Assembly (NCBI GenBank): GCA_017617445.1
Contig: JAFZWE010000010.1
Location: 1 to 38,362, forward strand
Direction: 5' to 3'
Source of the DNA: Bacteroidales bacterium
GTDB lineage: Bacteria; Bacteroidota; Bacteroidia; Bacteroidales; WCHB1-69
DNA length: 38,362 nt
A program made the translations under genes and the position numbers. Position 1 is the stretch's first letter, and every line of letters begins with the position of its first letter. Under the pieces are notes generated by a model. That model did no database searches and was not told where the DNA came from. It was given only the letters and a program-made list of their open reading frames with translations. Positions 17,348 to 25,215 of this stretch are shown piece by piece.

Positions 17348-17989
17348 ATGAATTTTCCCAACCTTATTGTTGCCAACGGTGAGAAACCCACGCATCCGGA
17401 AGTGGTCCGTCTGCTCCAGCAAGCCCGCCACATTATCTGCTGCGACGGCGCAGTGCGGCATCTGAAAAGCCTCGGCATCCAGCCCACCGCCATCGTGGGG
17501 GACGGAGACTCCCTTCTTCCCGAAGACCAACTGGAATACGCAGCCCTGTACACTCCTGATGCCAGCACCGAATACAACGACCTGACCAAAGCCTTCAACC
17601 TTTGCCAAAAGCTGGGGTTGGACGACATTGCCGTGGTCGGAGCGTGTGGATTGCGCGAGGACCACACCTTGGCCAATCTCAGCCTGCTTGTAAAGCATGC
17701 CCGTCAGTTTCATGCTGTCATGTACACCAACTACGGCATTTTCACCCCCATCTTCCACACCACGGAATTTCTTTCACGAAAAGGGCAACAGGTTTCCATC
17801 TTCAGCTTCACCCCAGCCACTCCCCTCACCTTTCACGGGTTGCGCTATCCTGTCCGCGAGCGCTGTTTCCGAGAATTTTGGGAAGGCTCGCTCAACGAGG
17901 CGGAAGGTGAGTGCTTTACCATTGAACTCCACTCATCCGGAGAAATATTGGTATATCAAACATTTGAAAACAAAGAGAACCAGCTATGA
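17348..17989 (+). CDS. Thiamine pyrophosphokinase
   Basis: A protein of 213 residues that fits thiamine pyrophosphokinase, which makes thiamine diphosphate from thiamine and ATP. Motifs: GDGDSL (residues 51-56), DLTKA (78-82) and GLREDHTLAN (101-110), the family's ATP and metal binding set. An unusually good Shine-Dalgarno (AAAAAGGAGT) stands just before the ATG. The gene overlaps the next one by four bases (ATGA), so translation is probably coupled. Its location in an operon with protease and envelope genes has no obvious functional link. Confidence 0.92.
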   Translation: MNFPNLIVANGEKPTHPEVVRLLQQARHIICCDGAVRHLKSLGIQPTAIVGDGDSLLPEDQLEYAALYTPDASTEYNDLTKAFNLCQKLGLDDIAVVGACGLREDHTLANLSLLVKHARQFHAVMYTNYGIFTPIFHTTEFLSRKGQQVSIFSFTPATPLTFHGLRYPVRERCFREFWEGSLNEAEGECFTIELHSSGEILVYQTFENKENQL

Positions 17990-18606
17990 TCAAGAATCTC
18001 ATTTTTGACTTGGGCGGTGTAATCTATGACATCCGATATGAAAACATTGCGGACACCTTTGCCGGATACGGATTCCCCAATTTCACAGAACAATACACAC
18101 AGGCAGCGCAGAGTGCCGCCATTGATCTTTTCGAGGAGGGGCACTGTTCCGTAGAGGAGTTCCGGGCCTACATCCGGAGTCTCTCCCCTGTGGAACTCAC
18201 CGACCGGCAGATTGACGACGCATGGAATGCCATTTTGATTGATGTGCCGGAAGAGCGGGTGCAAATGCTCCAGCAGCTCGGCAAAAGCTACCGAATTTTC
18301 CTTTTTAGCAACACCAACGAATTGAATTACAATAAATTCAAAAAAGATCTGCAAAACAAATTCGGAATTGACATTTTTGACACTATTTTTGTCAAATCCT
18401 ATTTTTCACACCAGATGCATTTACGCAAACCACATCCGGAAGCGTTCATGCAAATCATTCAAGAGCAGGGGCTTATTCCGCAAGAAACACTATTCATTGA
18501 CGATACGGAACGTCACGTGCGGGGAGCTGAAAGTGTTGGGCTACACGCCTACCACCTTCGCCACGGCGAAGACATCACCGAAAAAAAATGGATGAGAATG
18601 CTCTGA
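17986..18606 (+). CDS. HAD superfamily phosphatase (YihX-like)
   Basis: A protein of 206 residues of the HAD hydrolase family. Motif I is FDLGGVIYDI (nucleophile D8 and no second aspartate two residues later, as in YihX relatives), motif II is FLFSNTNE, motif III includes the lysine of LRKPHPEAF, and motif IV is FIDDTERHVRGA. Related enzymes release phosphate from sugar phosphates or nucleotides; the substrate here is unknown. It overlaps thiamine pyrophosphokinase by ATGA; a role in removing phosphate from a thiamine precursor is imaginable but not shown. It converges on the MORN-variant gene at 18622 with 15 bp between stops. Confidence 0.87.
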   Translation: MIKNLIFDLGGVIYDIRYENIADTFAGYGFPNFTEQYTQAAQSAAIDLFEEGHCSVEEFRAYIRSLSPVELTDRQIDDAWNAILIDVPEERVQMLQQLGKSYRIFLFSNTNELNYNKFKKDLQNKFGIDIFDTIFVKSYFSHQMHLRKPHPEAFMQIIQEQGLIPQETLFIDDTERHVRGAESVGLHAYHLRHGEDITEKKWMRML

Positions 18607-18621
18607 TTTTCAGCCGACCAT

Positions 18622-19938
18622 TTAGAAAGGCTTGACAAAATCTCCGCTCAACTCCTTGTAAACCTTCACTTTTTTTCCTTTTTCAAAAAGAACGCTGTAC
18701 ATCATTTTCCCCTTGGCATCCCAATAGGTCCACTTGCCCTCGCGCACACGCTCAATGAAATTTCCCTCCATCTGTTTCTTTCCATTCGGATAATATTCCA
18801 CAAAGCGGCCGGAAGCTGCATCATTTTTGAAATTCTGTTCACGGATTTTGACTTCGCGTTCATTGTAATAGGTCCACAGGCCGTTTTTCTGTCCGTTCAC
18901 ATATTTCCCTTGCTCCACTTTTTGGCCATTGTCGGCATATTCAGTCCAATTGCCATGCTTTTCCCCCTTGCTGTAAAAGCCAGAGGAGCGCCTTTTCCCG
19001 TTGGGATTCCAATAGTTGTACACGCCGTCGCGCACATCATCAGCATAGCCGCTCTCATATTTTTTTGTGCCGTCTGGATAGAAGCCTTCCCACAATCCGC
19101 TCATTTTACCCGCTTTAAAATAGCCCTGGTCCTGCACGCCGCCCGACTCATACCACTGTACCCAGCGGCCATCCTCGCGGTTGAGCACAAAATCGCCCTG
19201 ACGCTGTTTGGCCCCGCTCTCAAACCAGGCGGTCCAAGTTCCCGTGCGCATCCCTTTGCGGAACTGTCCACGTTTCCACAACTTGCCATCATCATAGAAA
19301 TACTCCCACTTCCCATCCTGCTGTCCGTCACGGAAACTTCCCCGGCTGCCCACCTGTCCATTGGGCAGATAGAACTTCCAAATGCTATCCTGCAGATCGT
19401 CAATGGACTTCCCTTCCATTTCTAATTCTCCATTGGTCTGCCACCAATAAGCATAGCCATTCAGCTTGCCATGCGAATAGGGGCCTTCAAACGATTTCAG
19501 ACCCATTTCGTAATATTCCGTCACCATACCCTCCAGCAGGTCATTAACATAATTGCATTTCTTATAAACCTGTCCATCAGGATAATAGAAAGTCCATACC
19601 CCTGATTTCATCCCATCCTTATATGTGCCTTGCGACTCCAGCTTTCCAGAGGGATACCAGCTCTTGAACGGTCCGTTGTCGGCATAATACTCCTGTGAAA
19701 GCTGTCCATTCTCATACCACGCCTTCCAAATTCCAATTTTCACCCCTTGCTTATATTGTCCCTCCATCATCAGTTTTCCGTCGCGATGGTAGTAAACCCA
19801 GTGTCCCTCCTGAACAGAATCTCGGGCCAGTCCCTTGGATTTCAGCTGGCCATTATGCCAATAGGATCTAAGAGTATCCTGCGAAAAAACAGAATTAACT
19901 ATCAGAAAAGCAATCAATAACAAAAAATATTTTTTCAT
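18622..19938 (-). CDS. Secreted MORN-variant (YwqK-like) repeat protein, long form
   Basis: A protein of 438 residues from the ATG at 19938. The frame runs nine codons further to a TTG at 19965, but that codon lies in the -7 promoter box. MKKYFLLLIAFLIVNSVFSQ is a signal peptide. Almost the whole mature protein is a string of about 16 repeats of roughly 23 residues with the pattern G-x-W-x-x-Y/W-x-x-x-G-x-x-x-x-x-G (GHWVYYHRDGKLMMEG, GVWTFYYPDGQVYKKC). No separate C-terminal domain is seen, unlike the relative at 1189-2217. The repeats are expected to form an elongated beta structure. Function unknown; no toxin partner is adjacent. It has its own promoter and diverges from rpsU. Confidence 0.82.
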   Translation of the reverse strand: MKKYFLLLIAFLIVNSVFSQDTLRSYWHNGQLKSKGLARDSVQEGHWVYYHRDGKLMMEGQYKQGVKIGIWKAWYENGQLSQEYYADNGPFKSWYPSGKLESQGTYKDGMKSGVWTFYYPDGQVYKKCNYVNDLLEGMVTEYYEMGLKSFEGPYSHGKLNGYAYWWQTNGELEMEGKSIDDLQDSIWKFYLPNGQVGSRGSFRDGQQDGKWEYFYDDGKLWKRGQFRKGMRTGTWTAWFESGAKQRQGDFVLNREDGRWVQWYESGGVQDQGYFKAGKMSGLWEGFYPDGTKKYESGYADDVRDGVYNYWNPNGKRRSSGFYSKGEKHGNWTEYADNGQKVEQGKYVNGQKNGLWTYYNEREVKIREQNFKNDAASGRFVEYYPNGKKQMEGNFIERVREGKWTYWDAKGKMMYSVLFEKGKKVKVYKELSGDFVKPF

Positions 19939-19962
19939 TTTGAATGATTTTATAGTGGTGTG

Positions 19963-19970
19963 CAAAAATA
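19963..19970 (-). promoter_or_regulatory. -7 box for the long MORN-variant gene
   Basis: TATTTTTG on the minus strand matches TAnnTTTG and is followed by CACACC. It lies 25 bp before the ATG at 19938 and 36 bp from the divergent rpsU box. Confidence 0.65.
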
Positions 19971-20006
19971 AACTTTTTTAATGAAACGCCATATTGAAAA
20001 AAGTTG

Positions 20007-20014
20007 TACTTTTG
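20007..20014 (+). promoter_or_regulatory. -7 box for rpsU
   Basis: TACTTTTG, a perfect TAnnTTTG match, followed by CGCGC. It lies 48 bp before the rpsU ATG. Confidence 0.7.
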
Positions 20015-20062
20015 CGCGCTAAAAAATTAATGTTTAATTATTAAAAGAAAGAGGTATTTTTT

Positions 20063-20257
20063 ATGATCATCGTTCCCGTAAAAGATGGAGAAAACATCGA
20101 CAAAGCTTTAAAGAAATTAAAGAGAAAATTTGAGAAGACTGGCGTTTTGAAAGAATTACGCAATCGGCAGAAATTCACCAAGCCCAGTGTAATCAACCGG
20201 GAACAGAGACTGAAGGCCATTTACGTGCAAAAGATGCACGATGCCCAAATGGACTAA
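20063..20257 (+). CDS. rpsU: 30S ribosomal protein S21
   Basis: A basic protein of 64 residues, MIIVPVKDGENIDKALKKLK onward, typical of Bacteroidetes S21, a small-subunit protein involved in initiation. AGAGG lies upstream of the ATG at a rather long distance. It has its own promoter and a strong terminator, so it is a single-gene unit. Confidence 0.97.
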   Translation: MIIVPVKDGENIDKALKKLKRKFEKTGVLKELRNRQKFTKPSVINREQRLKAIYVQKMHDAQMD

Positions 20258-20280
20258 AGTCCTGATTAGAAAAAAAAGGA

Positions 20281-20311
20281 AACATCCCCTTCTATCGGGA
20301 TGTTTTTTTTT
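20281..20311 (+). terminator. Rho-independent terminator of rpsU
   Basis: AACATCCC (20281-20288) pairs with GGGATGTT (20297-20304) around an 8-base loop and runs into a stretch of nine T. Confidence 0.9.
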
Positions 20312-20370
20312 GCATTAAACCATCCTGAATCTGTCCAGTCAACGGGCCTGTTTCTTCAAAATCCAAGTTT

Positions 20371-20808
20371 ATGCCTCAACGCAAATTCATTTTCAGTATC
20401 GCTGTGATATTGCTGTTTTGCTCTGTGCTCCACACCCAAGCGCAGACCACCATCCGGCAGAGAGACCAGTGGGGTGCAAAATTATACTATGTGGATGCCA
20501 CCAACACCCTGCGTCTGAAAGACCAGTGGGGAGACAAGATTTTCTATTTTGACGGCAAAAACGTCAGACTGAAGGACCAATGGGGGGACAAGATCTTCTA
20601 TATGGACGGCAACACCGTGAGACTCAAAGACCAGTGGGGGGAGAAAATCTACTATTTTGACGGCAATACCATCCGCCTGAAAGACCAATGGGGAGAAAAA
20701 CTCTACTACTTGGACGGCAACACATTGAGAATGAGAGATCAATGGGGAGAAAAACTCTACTATTTTGACGGCATTCCCGAAAAGTGGGTCATTGTCTGCA
20801 TCATATAG
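20371..20808 (+). CDS. Small secreted DQWG-repeat protein, unknown function
   Basis: A protein of 145 residues: a signal peptide (cleavage near TQA-Q, residue 24) and then six repeats covering residues 28-134. The unit is 18 residues, (V/I/L)RLKDQWG(D/E)K(I/L)(F/Y)Y-x-DGNT; DQWG occurs at 32, 51, 69, 87, 105 and 123. The tail is PEKWVIVCII. The DNA of the repeats differs mainly at third codon positions, which indicates old duplications kept by selection on the protein. The YY-x-DG part recalls choline-binding or WG-type beta repeats, but I do not recognise the family. It lies between rpsU and a sigma-54-driven ECF sigma factor. No -7 box is evident before it. Confidence 0.75.
   Translation: MPQRKFIFSIAVILLFCSVLHTQAQTTIRQRDQWGAKLYYVDATNTLRLKDQWGDKIFYFDGKNVRLKDQWGDKIFYMDGNTVRLKDQWGEKIYYFDGNTIRLKDQWGEKLYYLDGNTLRMRDQWGEKLYYFDGIPEKWVIVCII
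20452..20772 (+). repeat. Six coding repeats of about 54 bp (DQWG units)
   Basis: These are in-frame repeats of 54 bp (57 bp for the first) inside the 20371-20808 gene. The core codons vary synonymously, for example GACCAGTGGGGA, GACCAATGGGGG and GATCAATGGGGA for the same four residues. Confidence 0.85.
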
Positions 20809-20822
20809 ACTCCCAAGAAATT

Positions 20823-20838
20823 TGGCACAGTTTTTGCA
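20823..20838 (+). promoter_or_regulatory. Sigma-54 (RpoN) type -24/-12 promoter
   Basis: TGGCACAGTTTTTGCA matches the sigma-54 consensus TGGCAC-N5-TTGCA with the required 10 bases between the -24 GG and the -12 GC. It lies 33 bp before the ATG of the ECF sigma factor, giving a leader of about 20-25 nucleotides. No TAnnTTTG box is seen nearby. An enhancer-binding activator site could not be identified. Confidence 0.72.
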
Positions 20839-20871
20839 ATTCATTCCGTCGTCAAACGAAAAAGAAGTGGA

Positions 20872-21405
20872 ATGAAAGAAAGCGGATCCAACCTCATCGA
20901 ACAAGCCATGGCGTATGACCAAGTCATGCACCAGTATGCCTATTCCCTGACCAAGAACGAAGAAGACGCCAATGATTTGGTACAGGACACCTACGAGAAG
21001 GTCATCAAATTCAGCAGCAGTTTTAATGATAGCACCAACTTGAAGGCATGGGTTTTCACCATCATGAAAAATTCGTTCATCAATACTTACCGACGCAAGC
21101 AACGATGCAAAATCATCTTTGACCAGACGGAGGATCTGCACTATTTGAACAATACGGTATCCAATCCAAGTGATGCGGCGGACATCCACTATTATGTGTC
21201 AGACATCAGCCAGCACATATTATCCAAAAATGAAGAGCAGCGGAAACCATTTGAAATGTATATGGAAGGCTATAAATACCAAGAGATTGCAGACATGCTG
21301 AATCTGTCCATTGGCACGGTGAAAAGCCGCATCTTCTTCATCCGGCAGAAACTGATGAGCGAATTGGAGGACTATGTCACGCCCACTTTTCCCCGCACGG
21401 CATAG
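20872..21405 (+). CDS. ECF-type RNA polymerase sigma factor
   Basis: A protein of 177 residues with region 2 (NEEDANDLVQDTYEKVIK and NLKAWVFTIMKNSFINTYRR) and region 4 (GYKYQEIADMLNLSIGTVKS, a helix-turn-helix) of ECF sigma factors. It directs RNA polymerase to a set of promoters not identifiable from here. No anti-sigma factor gene is adjacent: the next gene converges and overlaps its last 29 bp. The only promoter-like sequence before it is a sigma-54 site, so its transcription may depend on RpoN and an activator. Some ECF factors of Porphyromonas (SigP) control type IX secretion; a link here is speculation based on nearby T9SS-related genes. Confidence 0.93.
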   Translation: MKESGSNLIEQAMAYDQVMHQYAYSLTKNEEDANDLVQDTYEKVIKFSSSFNDSTNLKAWVFTIMKNSFINTYRRKQRCKIIFDQTEDLHYLNNTVSNPSDAADIHYYVSDISQHILSKNEEQRKPFEMYMEGYKYQEIADMLNLSIGTVKSRIFFIRQKLMSELEDYVTPTFPRTA

Positions 21406-22645
21406 AGTGTCCCCGGGCGAAGCAAATGGACAGGAATATGGGGGTGAACGTGCTTCCTGGATAATATTGTAAAACACAATCCACCAGCATATTGGCACCC
21501 ACGATAAAAATCAGCAGCAGCGTTAACAGGTCTTTTTTCCGCCATGCAAATACGGCAGGCCATGCCCAAAAGGCGAGCAGCACAAGCAATCCGGGAATGC
21601 CCAATGCCACCATATTTTGAAGGTATTGGTTATGGCATTTGGCTGAGTGCTGTGAGAGGTACACATATCCGTGAGCCACTTCTCTGTCATGCAACTCCGA
21701 CAAAACGTCACCCGGCCCCACTCCGAAAGCCCAGTTTTTTTCATAAATCTCCCAGCTGCACTGCCATAATGCCATCCGGATGGCCGAACTCTCCTGCGGG
21801 TCCACCTTATCGGCCTCTTGGTAGGTTTGCAGGCTGTTGACCACGCGCGTGTTCATTCGCGACACCAGCATAACACCTCCTACCACCAGAACAAGCAAGA
21901 TTCCCAAAGTGGCCCATACCCTTCTCTGATGGAGATTGAGCAGGAAAATCAAATAAAAAAGGAACAAGGCTGCAAACACCAAAACAGCCATTTTGGATTG
22001 CAACAAAAAAATATGCAGGAGGAACACTCCCAAGGCAAGCCAGGAGAGTCTGCGACGCCACCTACCCTCCAACAGTTCGTTTTTCCCACGCAGAAACTCA
22101 ATCACAATCACCATACAAACTGTCTCATACATAGCACAATATGATGGATGTGAGAAACTATTGAGCGGCAGTCGGCCCGCGTTCATATAGAAAAAGCTGA
22201 ACACATTGTCAGTTCTGACATACTCAATGACAGAATGCAGCATGCACAGCACTGCCACGACCAAGACAGAGATCACAAAGCACAGCAGCAGGAGATCATT
22301 CTGGCGGCGGGTGGTGCGTGCCAGTATGGGCAAGAGGGCCACTGGAGCCACCAGCAACCATATCTTGTACTCCCACTCCGAAAAAGCCAAACCCACATCA
22401 CTGGAATAGAGCGTGCCCACCATGTACAGCAGATAGAAAGCCAACATAACTGCGGCGAAACCGAGCCAACCCCTCTGTTTCAGCAAATGGTAGCGCTCCC
22501 GCCAATTGTTCTCCACCACGGCCAAAAGAAGGAAAACAATGGCCAGTGGCATGAAAATATAACGACAGAAATAGAAGGCCGACACCGTAAATGCCAGCAA
22601 AAAATAATTGATTTTTTGAAAAACAACAGACTTCTGGGAGTTCAT
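21377..22645 (-). CDS. O-antigen ligase/polymerase family membrane protein
   Basis: An integral membrane protein of 422 residues from the ATG at 22645 (MNSQKSVVFQKINYFLL). The frame is open 58 codons upstream, but that stretch is the antisense of the porin gene end and is not real. It has roughly ten to twelve hydrophobic helices, a periplasmic loop containing NSFSHPSYCAMY, and the family signature HNQYLQNMVALGIPGLL near the C-terminus. The family joins O-antigen or other undecaprenyl-linked glycans to a lipid or protein acceptor, or polymerises them; which of these applies cannot be told from sequence. It starts 11 bp after the porin stop and ends by overlapping the convergent sigma factor gene by 29 bp. 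Confidence 0.85.
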   Translation of the reverse strand: MNSQKSVVFQKINYFLLAFTVSAFYFCRYIFMPLAIVFLLLAVVENNWRERYHLLKQRGWLGFAAVMLAFYLLYMVGTLYSSDVGLAFSEWEYKIWLLVAPVALLPILARTTRRQNDLLLLCFVISVLVVAVLCMLHSVIEYVRTDNVFSFFYMNAGRLPLNSFSHPSYCAMYETVCMVIVIEFLRGKNELLEGRWRRRLSWLALGVFLLHIFLLQSKMAVLVFAALFLFYLIFLLNLHQRRVWATLGILLVLVVGGVMLVSRMNTRVVNSLQTYQEADKVDPQESSAIRMALWQCSWEIYEKNWAFGVGPGDVLSELHDREVAHGYVYLSQHSAKCHNQYLQNMVALGIPGLLVLLAFWAWPAVFAWRKKDLLTLLLIFIVGANMLVDCVLQYYPGSTFTPIFLSICFARGHSMPCGEKWA

Positions 22646-22656
22646 AACCGATGAAA

Positions 22657-24564
22657 TTAGTCGTGGAAACGCCAGGATATACCCAAGATGAAACGACGGC
22701 TTTGCATCGGGTAATCCGGAGTGGTGAAATAATTGTACCCCAATGCCCCCGAAAGAACATGCATCGTCTTGAAAAACAGACGAATGCGTTTCACCTGCAA
22801 ACCCACATATACATCCCAATAGAAATAGTTGCCCGTCTTCACCTCATGCTGATGGTAGAACTGGTGCAGCAGCGGATAATAGGCATCCGCATAATAGCTG
22901 GTGTTGAAAGCGGCATTGAACCCCACCTGGAACTGGGCTTTGTTCTTGAAAATGTTTCTCCTGTAATAAAAATCCAACTTTCCAGCAAAAAGCGGCACCT
23001 GAATCTCCTTTTTGTTGGAATACTGGAGGTAGCCATTGAAATTCACGCCAAAGCCACGATAGAAGAAGGGCACATTGACGTGAAGTTGCAAGATATTAGC
23101 ATAAGAATCCAACAGGGCTGGCGTACGCAGTTCGTTCAAATAGACATAGTTATGCAGCATGAAATAGCTAAATTCCACACGATACCCTTTATACTCCCAA
23201 TATGGGGTAAACCGGACGATATTCTGTTTCGGGAAGCTCAGTCGCCAGAAGTGATAGTTGTCAACAAAAGTGTGGAAAATATAATCGGGGGAAAGATAGT
23301 AGAAGTCGAAGTCAGCCCCGAAAAAATGGTCACCTTCGTTGTTCAGTTTCCAACTGACTGCGGCGCTGAAATTCATGTCATTATTCTGATAGCCGCCGAG
23401 GGTGTAATAGATACGGGCATGAATATCCATTTTTCTGAACAGACGAATCTGTGCCTGAGCGAAAGGGATAAAGGCATTTTTTCTGTAAAAATTGGACCGA
23501 TAGTCGGTGAATTCATGAGTGATACCCCCTGTGAAGTGAACGAAATACCTTTCAAACCTGGGTTCGCGATAGGGCTGGAACGTGGAGAACTGCAAGGTGT
23601 TGGAAACGGTGTAAAACATCAGGGTATCCTGAATGGAGTCCGCGCCGAAGATATGGTTGTAATAGAATCCGGTATCGGCCGGCGTGTCAAAAAAAGAATA
23701 CTGCTGCTGCCTGAACTGGAAGGTGTGGGTAAGCGTACCCCAGTAGTTGTCCTTCCCCTCTTTTCTGATCTTCTTGCCCTTCAGATTCACATACTGCTGG
23801 AACATCAGGTCATGCGACAGCAGTTTGCCCACAGCCTCATACATCTTCATATTATATCCTGAAAGTCCATCCTTCACGATATGATCAATGAAGTCCTGAG
23901 CATTGAGCAATCCCCCATTCTCCTGCATATTGAAATGGTTCAGGATATAGGAAAGCCGGAAACCGTAGATCTCAGAGGGGATTTCGTAATGCATCATTCC
24001 ATCAAAGCTGACACTGCTGGTTTTCTGATGTGTGAAGAAACCCTGGTTGGTCAGTCCGCGCAGATTGAATGCATAGTTCACCTTGTCGCGGATATTCTGC
24101 GCATGAGTGGCAAAAATCTCATTTTCCTTGGAAATCCCCAACGTGTAGGCGATATCCGTATAAACCGTTTTCAACTTATAATACTTCAAGTCGCTCTGGT
24201 TCTTGAAGTAAAGCGGGTAGGGATTGGTAATCAACGAAAAACCAGGTTCTTTCTTGAACGAGAAATTCATCGGCTTATGTGCCTGTCCAAAAATGCCCAA
24301 CGTCTGGTAGATGTTTGACGTTTGTATCAGGGGGTCGTACATCCCCACATGGCTCATAGTCGTGTCTATCTCCTGGTATTTGACTGGTTGAAAAAAAATT
24401 GTACTGCAATAGGTGAACGAGGTGGGCAGATAATCCGGGGAAAGCGCCATGGCCGAGTCAATCTGATGATTGTAAATTTCATCCTCCTCCGTCTCCTGCG
24501 CCTGCACTACAGGCACAAAAAACAACAACACAAAACCGAAGAGGAAAAATCTCAAATTCATCAT
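22657..24564 (-). CDS. Putative outer-membrane porin (Porin_10 type)
   Basis: A protein of 635 residues. The frame begins at a TTG at 24570, but the ATG at 24564 or 24561 (MNLRFFLFGFVLLFFVPVVQAQ) is the better start and gives a clean signal peptide. The mature protein is a long series of amphipathic strands rich in aromatic residues and ends in WRFHD, a typical outer-membrane barrel end. It resembles the 'putative porin' family common in Bacteroidetes. Function is unproven, presumably passive transport. It lies 9 bp after the 24574-25215 gene in a probable pth-led operon. Confidence 0.82.
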   Translation of the reverse strand: MMNLRFFLFGFVLLFFVPVVQAQETEEDEIYNHQIDSAMALSPDYLPTSFTYCSTIFFQPVKYQEIDTTMSHVGMYDPLIQTSNIYQTLGIFGQAHKPMNFSFKKEPGFSLITNPYPLYFKNQSDLKYYKLKTVYTDIAYTLGISKENEIFATHAQNIRDKVNYAFNLRGLTNQGFFTHQKTSSVSFDGMMHYEIPSEIYGFRLSYILNHFNMQENGGLLNAQDFIDHIVKDGLSGYNMKMYEAVGKLLSHDLMFQQYVNLKGKKIRKEGKDNYWGTLTHTFQFRQQQYSFFDTPADTGFYYNHIFGADSIQDTLMFYTVSNTLQFSTFQPYREPRFERYFVHFTGGITHEFTDYRSNFYRKNAFIPFAQAQIRLFRKMDIHARIYYTLGGYQNNDMNFSAAVSWKLNNEGDHFFGADFDFYYLSPDYIFHTFVDNYHFWRLSFPKQNIVRFTPYWEYKGYRVEFSYFMLHNYVYLNELRTPALLDSYANILQLHVNVPFFYRGFGVNFNGYLQYSNKKEIQVPLFAGKLDFYYRRNIFKNKAQFQVGFNAAFNTSYYADAYYPLLHQFYHQHEVKTGNYFYWDVYVGLQVKRIRLFFKTMHVLSGALGYNYFTTPDYPMQSRRFILGISWRFHD

Positions 24565-24573
24565 TCCCAAAAT

Positions 24574-25215
24574 TTACAACTGCACTCCTATCATTATGTT
24601 CACATACGACTGTTTGACAGAGGATTTATTAGAATAAAACGGCCGGATTGCATGTTTATAAGACAATTCCACCATAAAAAACTTCACTTGGAATGCCAGG
24701 CCGGCCTGATAATAAAACTGGTGCTGCATCAGGTTCTTTTTCCCGTAGCCGATATCATTTTTGGTGACATGAATCAGCGGTTGGTAAGCGGCACCTGCCT
24801 GAGGTAGAAAGGCACAGATTTTCCCGACGGGGATGCGCCCCACCACTTTCAGCGGAATCTGAAGATACCGGCTCTCCACCGTCTCTTCCCCCAAAAAAAG
24901 GTCGTTTTCCCCACGCACCTCATATCTTCCTTTGTAAAACATATAATTCAGTCCAAGTTCGCCGAAAATGTACTTGTAACCTCCACGGGCAAAAAAACCG
25001 AAAGTGCCGGAAAGGACGGTTTTCAGATTGTCATAGTCTGACAGCTGCCTGGTTCCCAATACAATATCCGTTCCCAGATGAAAACCATACTGAAAATAGT
25101 TCTCCAGCGGATTATCGCTGCCAATTTTCTTGGGAGTGATCGGGCCTCCACTGGCTGCAAAAATGGAACCCATACCCAGCATCACCCATAACAGGAGTAC
25201 GCGACTACATTTCAT
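24574..25215 (-). CDS. Small outer-membrane beta-barrel protein (PorT/OMP_b-brl-like)
   Basis: A protein of 213 residues with a signal peptide (MKCSRVLLLWVMLGMGSIFA) and alternating-hydrophobicity strands: GFFARGGYKYIFGELGLNYM, YLQIPLKV, YYQAGLAFQVKFFMVELSYK and a last strand ending in VNIMIGVQL. The ESRYLQIPLKV strand is typical of the Bacteroidetes PorT-like family. The start ATG overlaps the pth stop codon (ATGA), so translation is coupled. Function unknown. Confidence 0.8.
   Translation of the reverse strand: MKCSRVLLLWVMLGMGSIFAASGGPITPKKIGSDNPLENYFQYGFHLGTDIVLGTRQLSDYDNLKTVLSGTFGFFARGGYKYIFGELGLNYMFYKGRYEVRGENDLFLGEETVESRYLQIPLKVVGRIPVGKICAFLPQAGAAYQPLIHVTKNDIGYGKKNLMQHQFYYQAGLAFQVKFFMVELSYKHAIRPFYSNKSSVKQSYVNIMIGVQL

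Noticed and set aside
22646-22819. Longer start for the O-antigen ligase gene (58 extra codons)
   Set aside because: The extra part is antisense to the end of the porin gene and lacks hydrophobic character; the ATG at 22645 directly precedes the first membrane helix and fits an 11-bp gap.
22651-23862. Open frame of 403 codons on the plus strand, antisense to the porin gene
   Set aside because: It is the mirror of a convincing signal-peptide barrel protein, has no start context or known motif, and its product lacks a sensible pattern.
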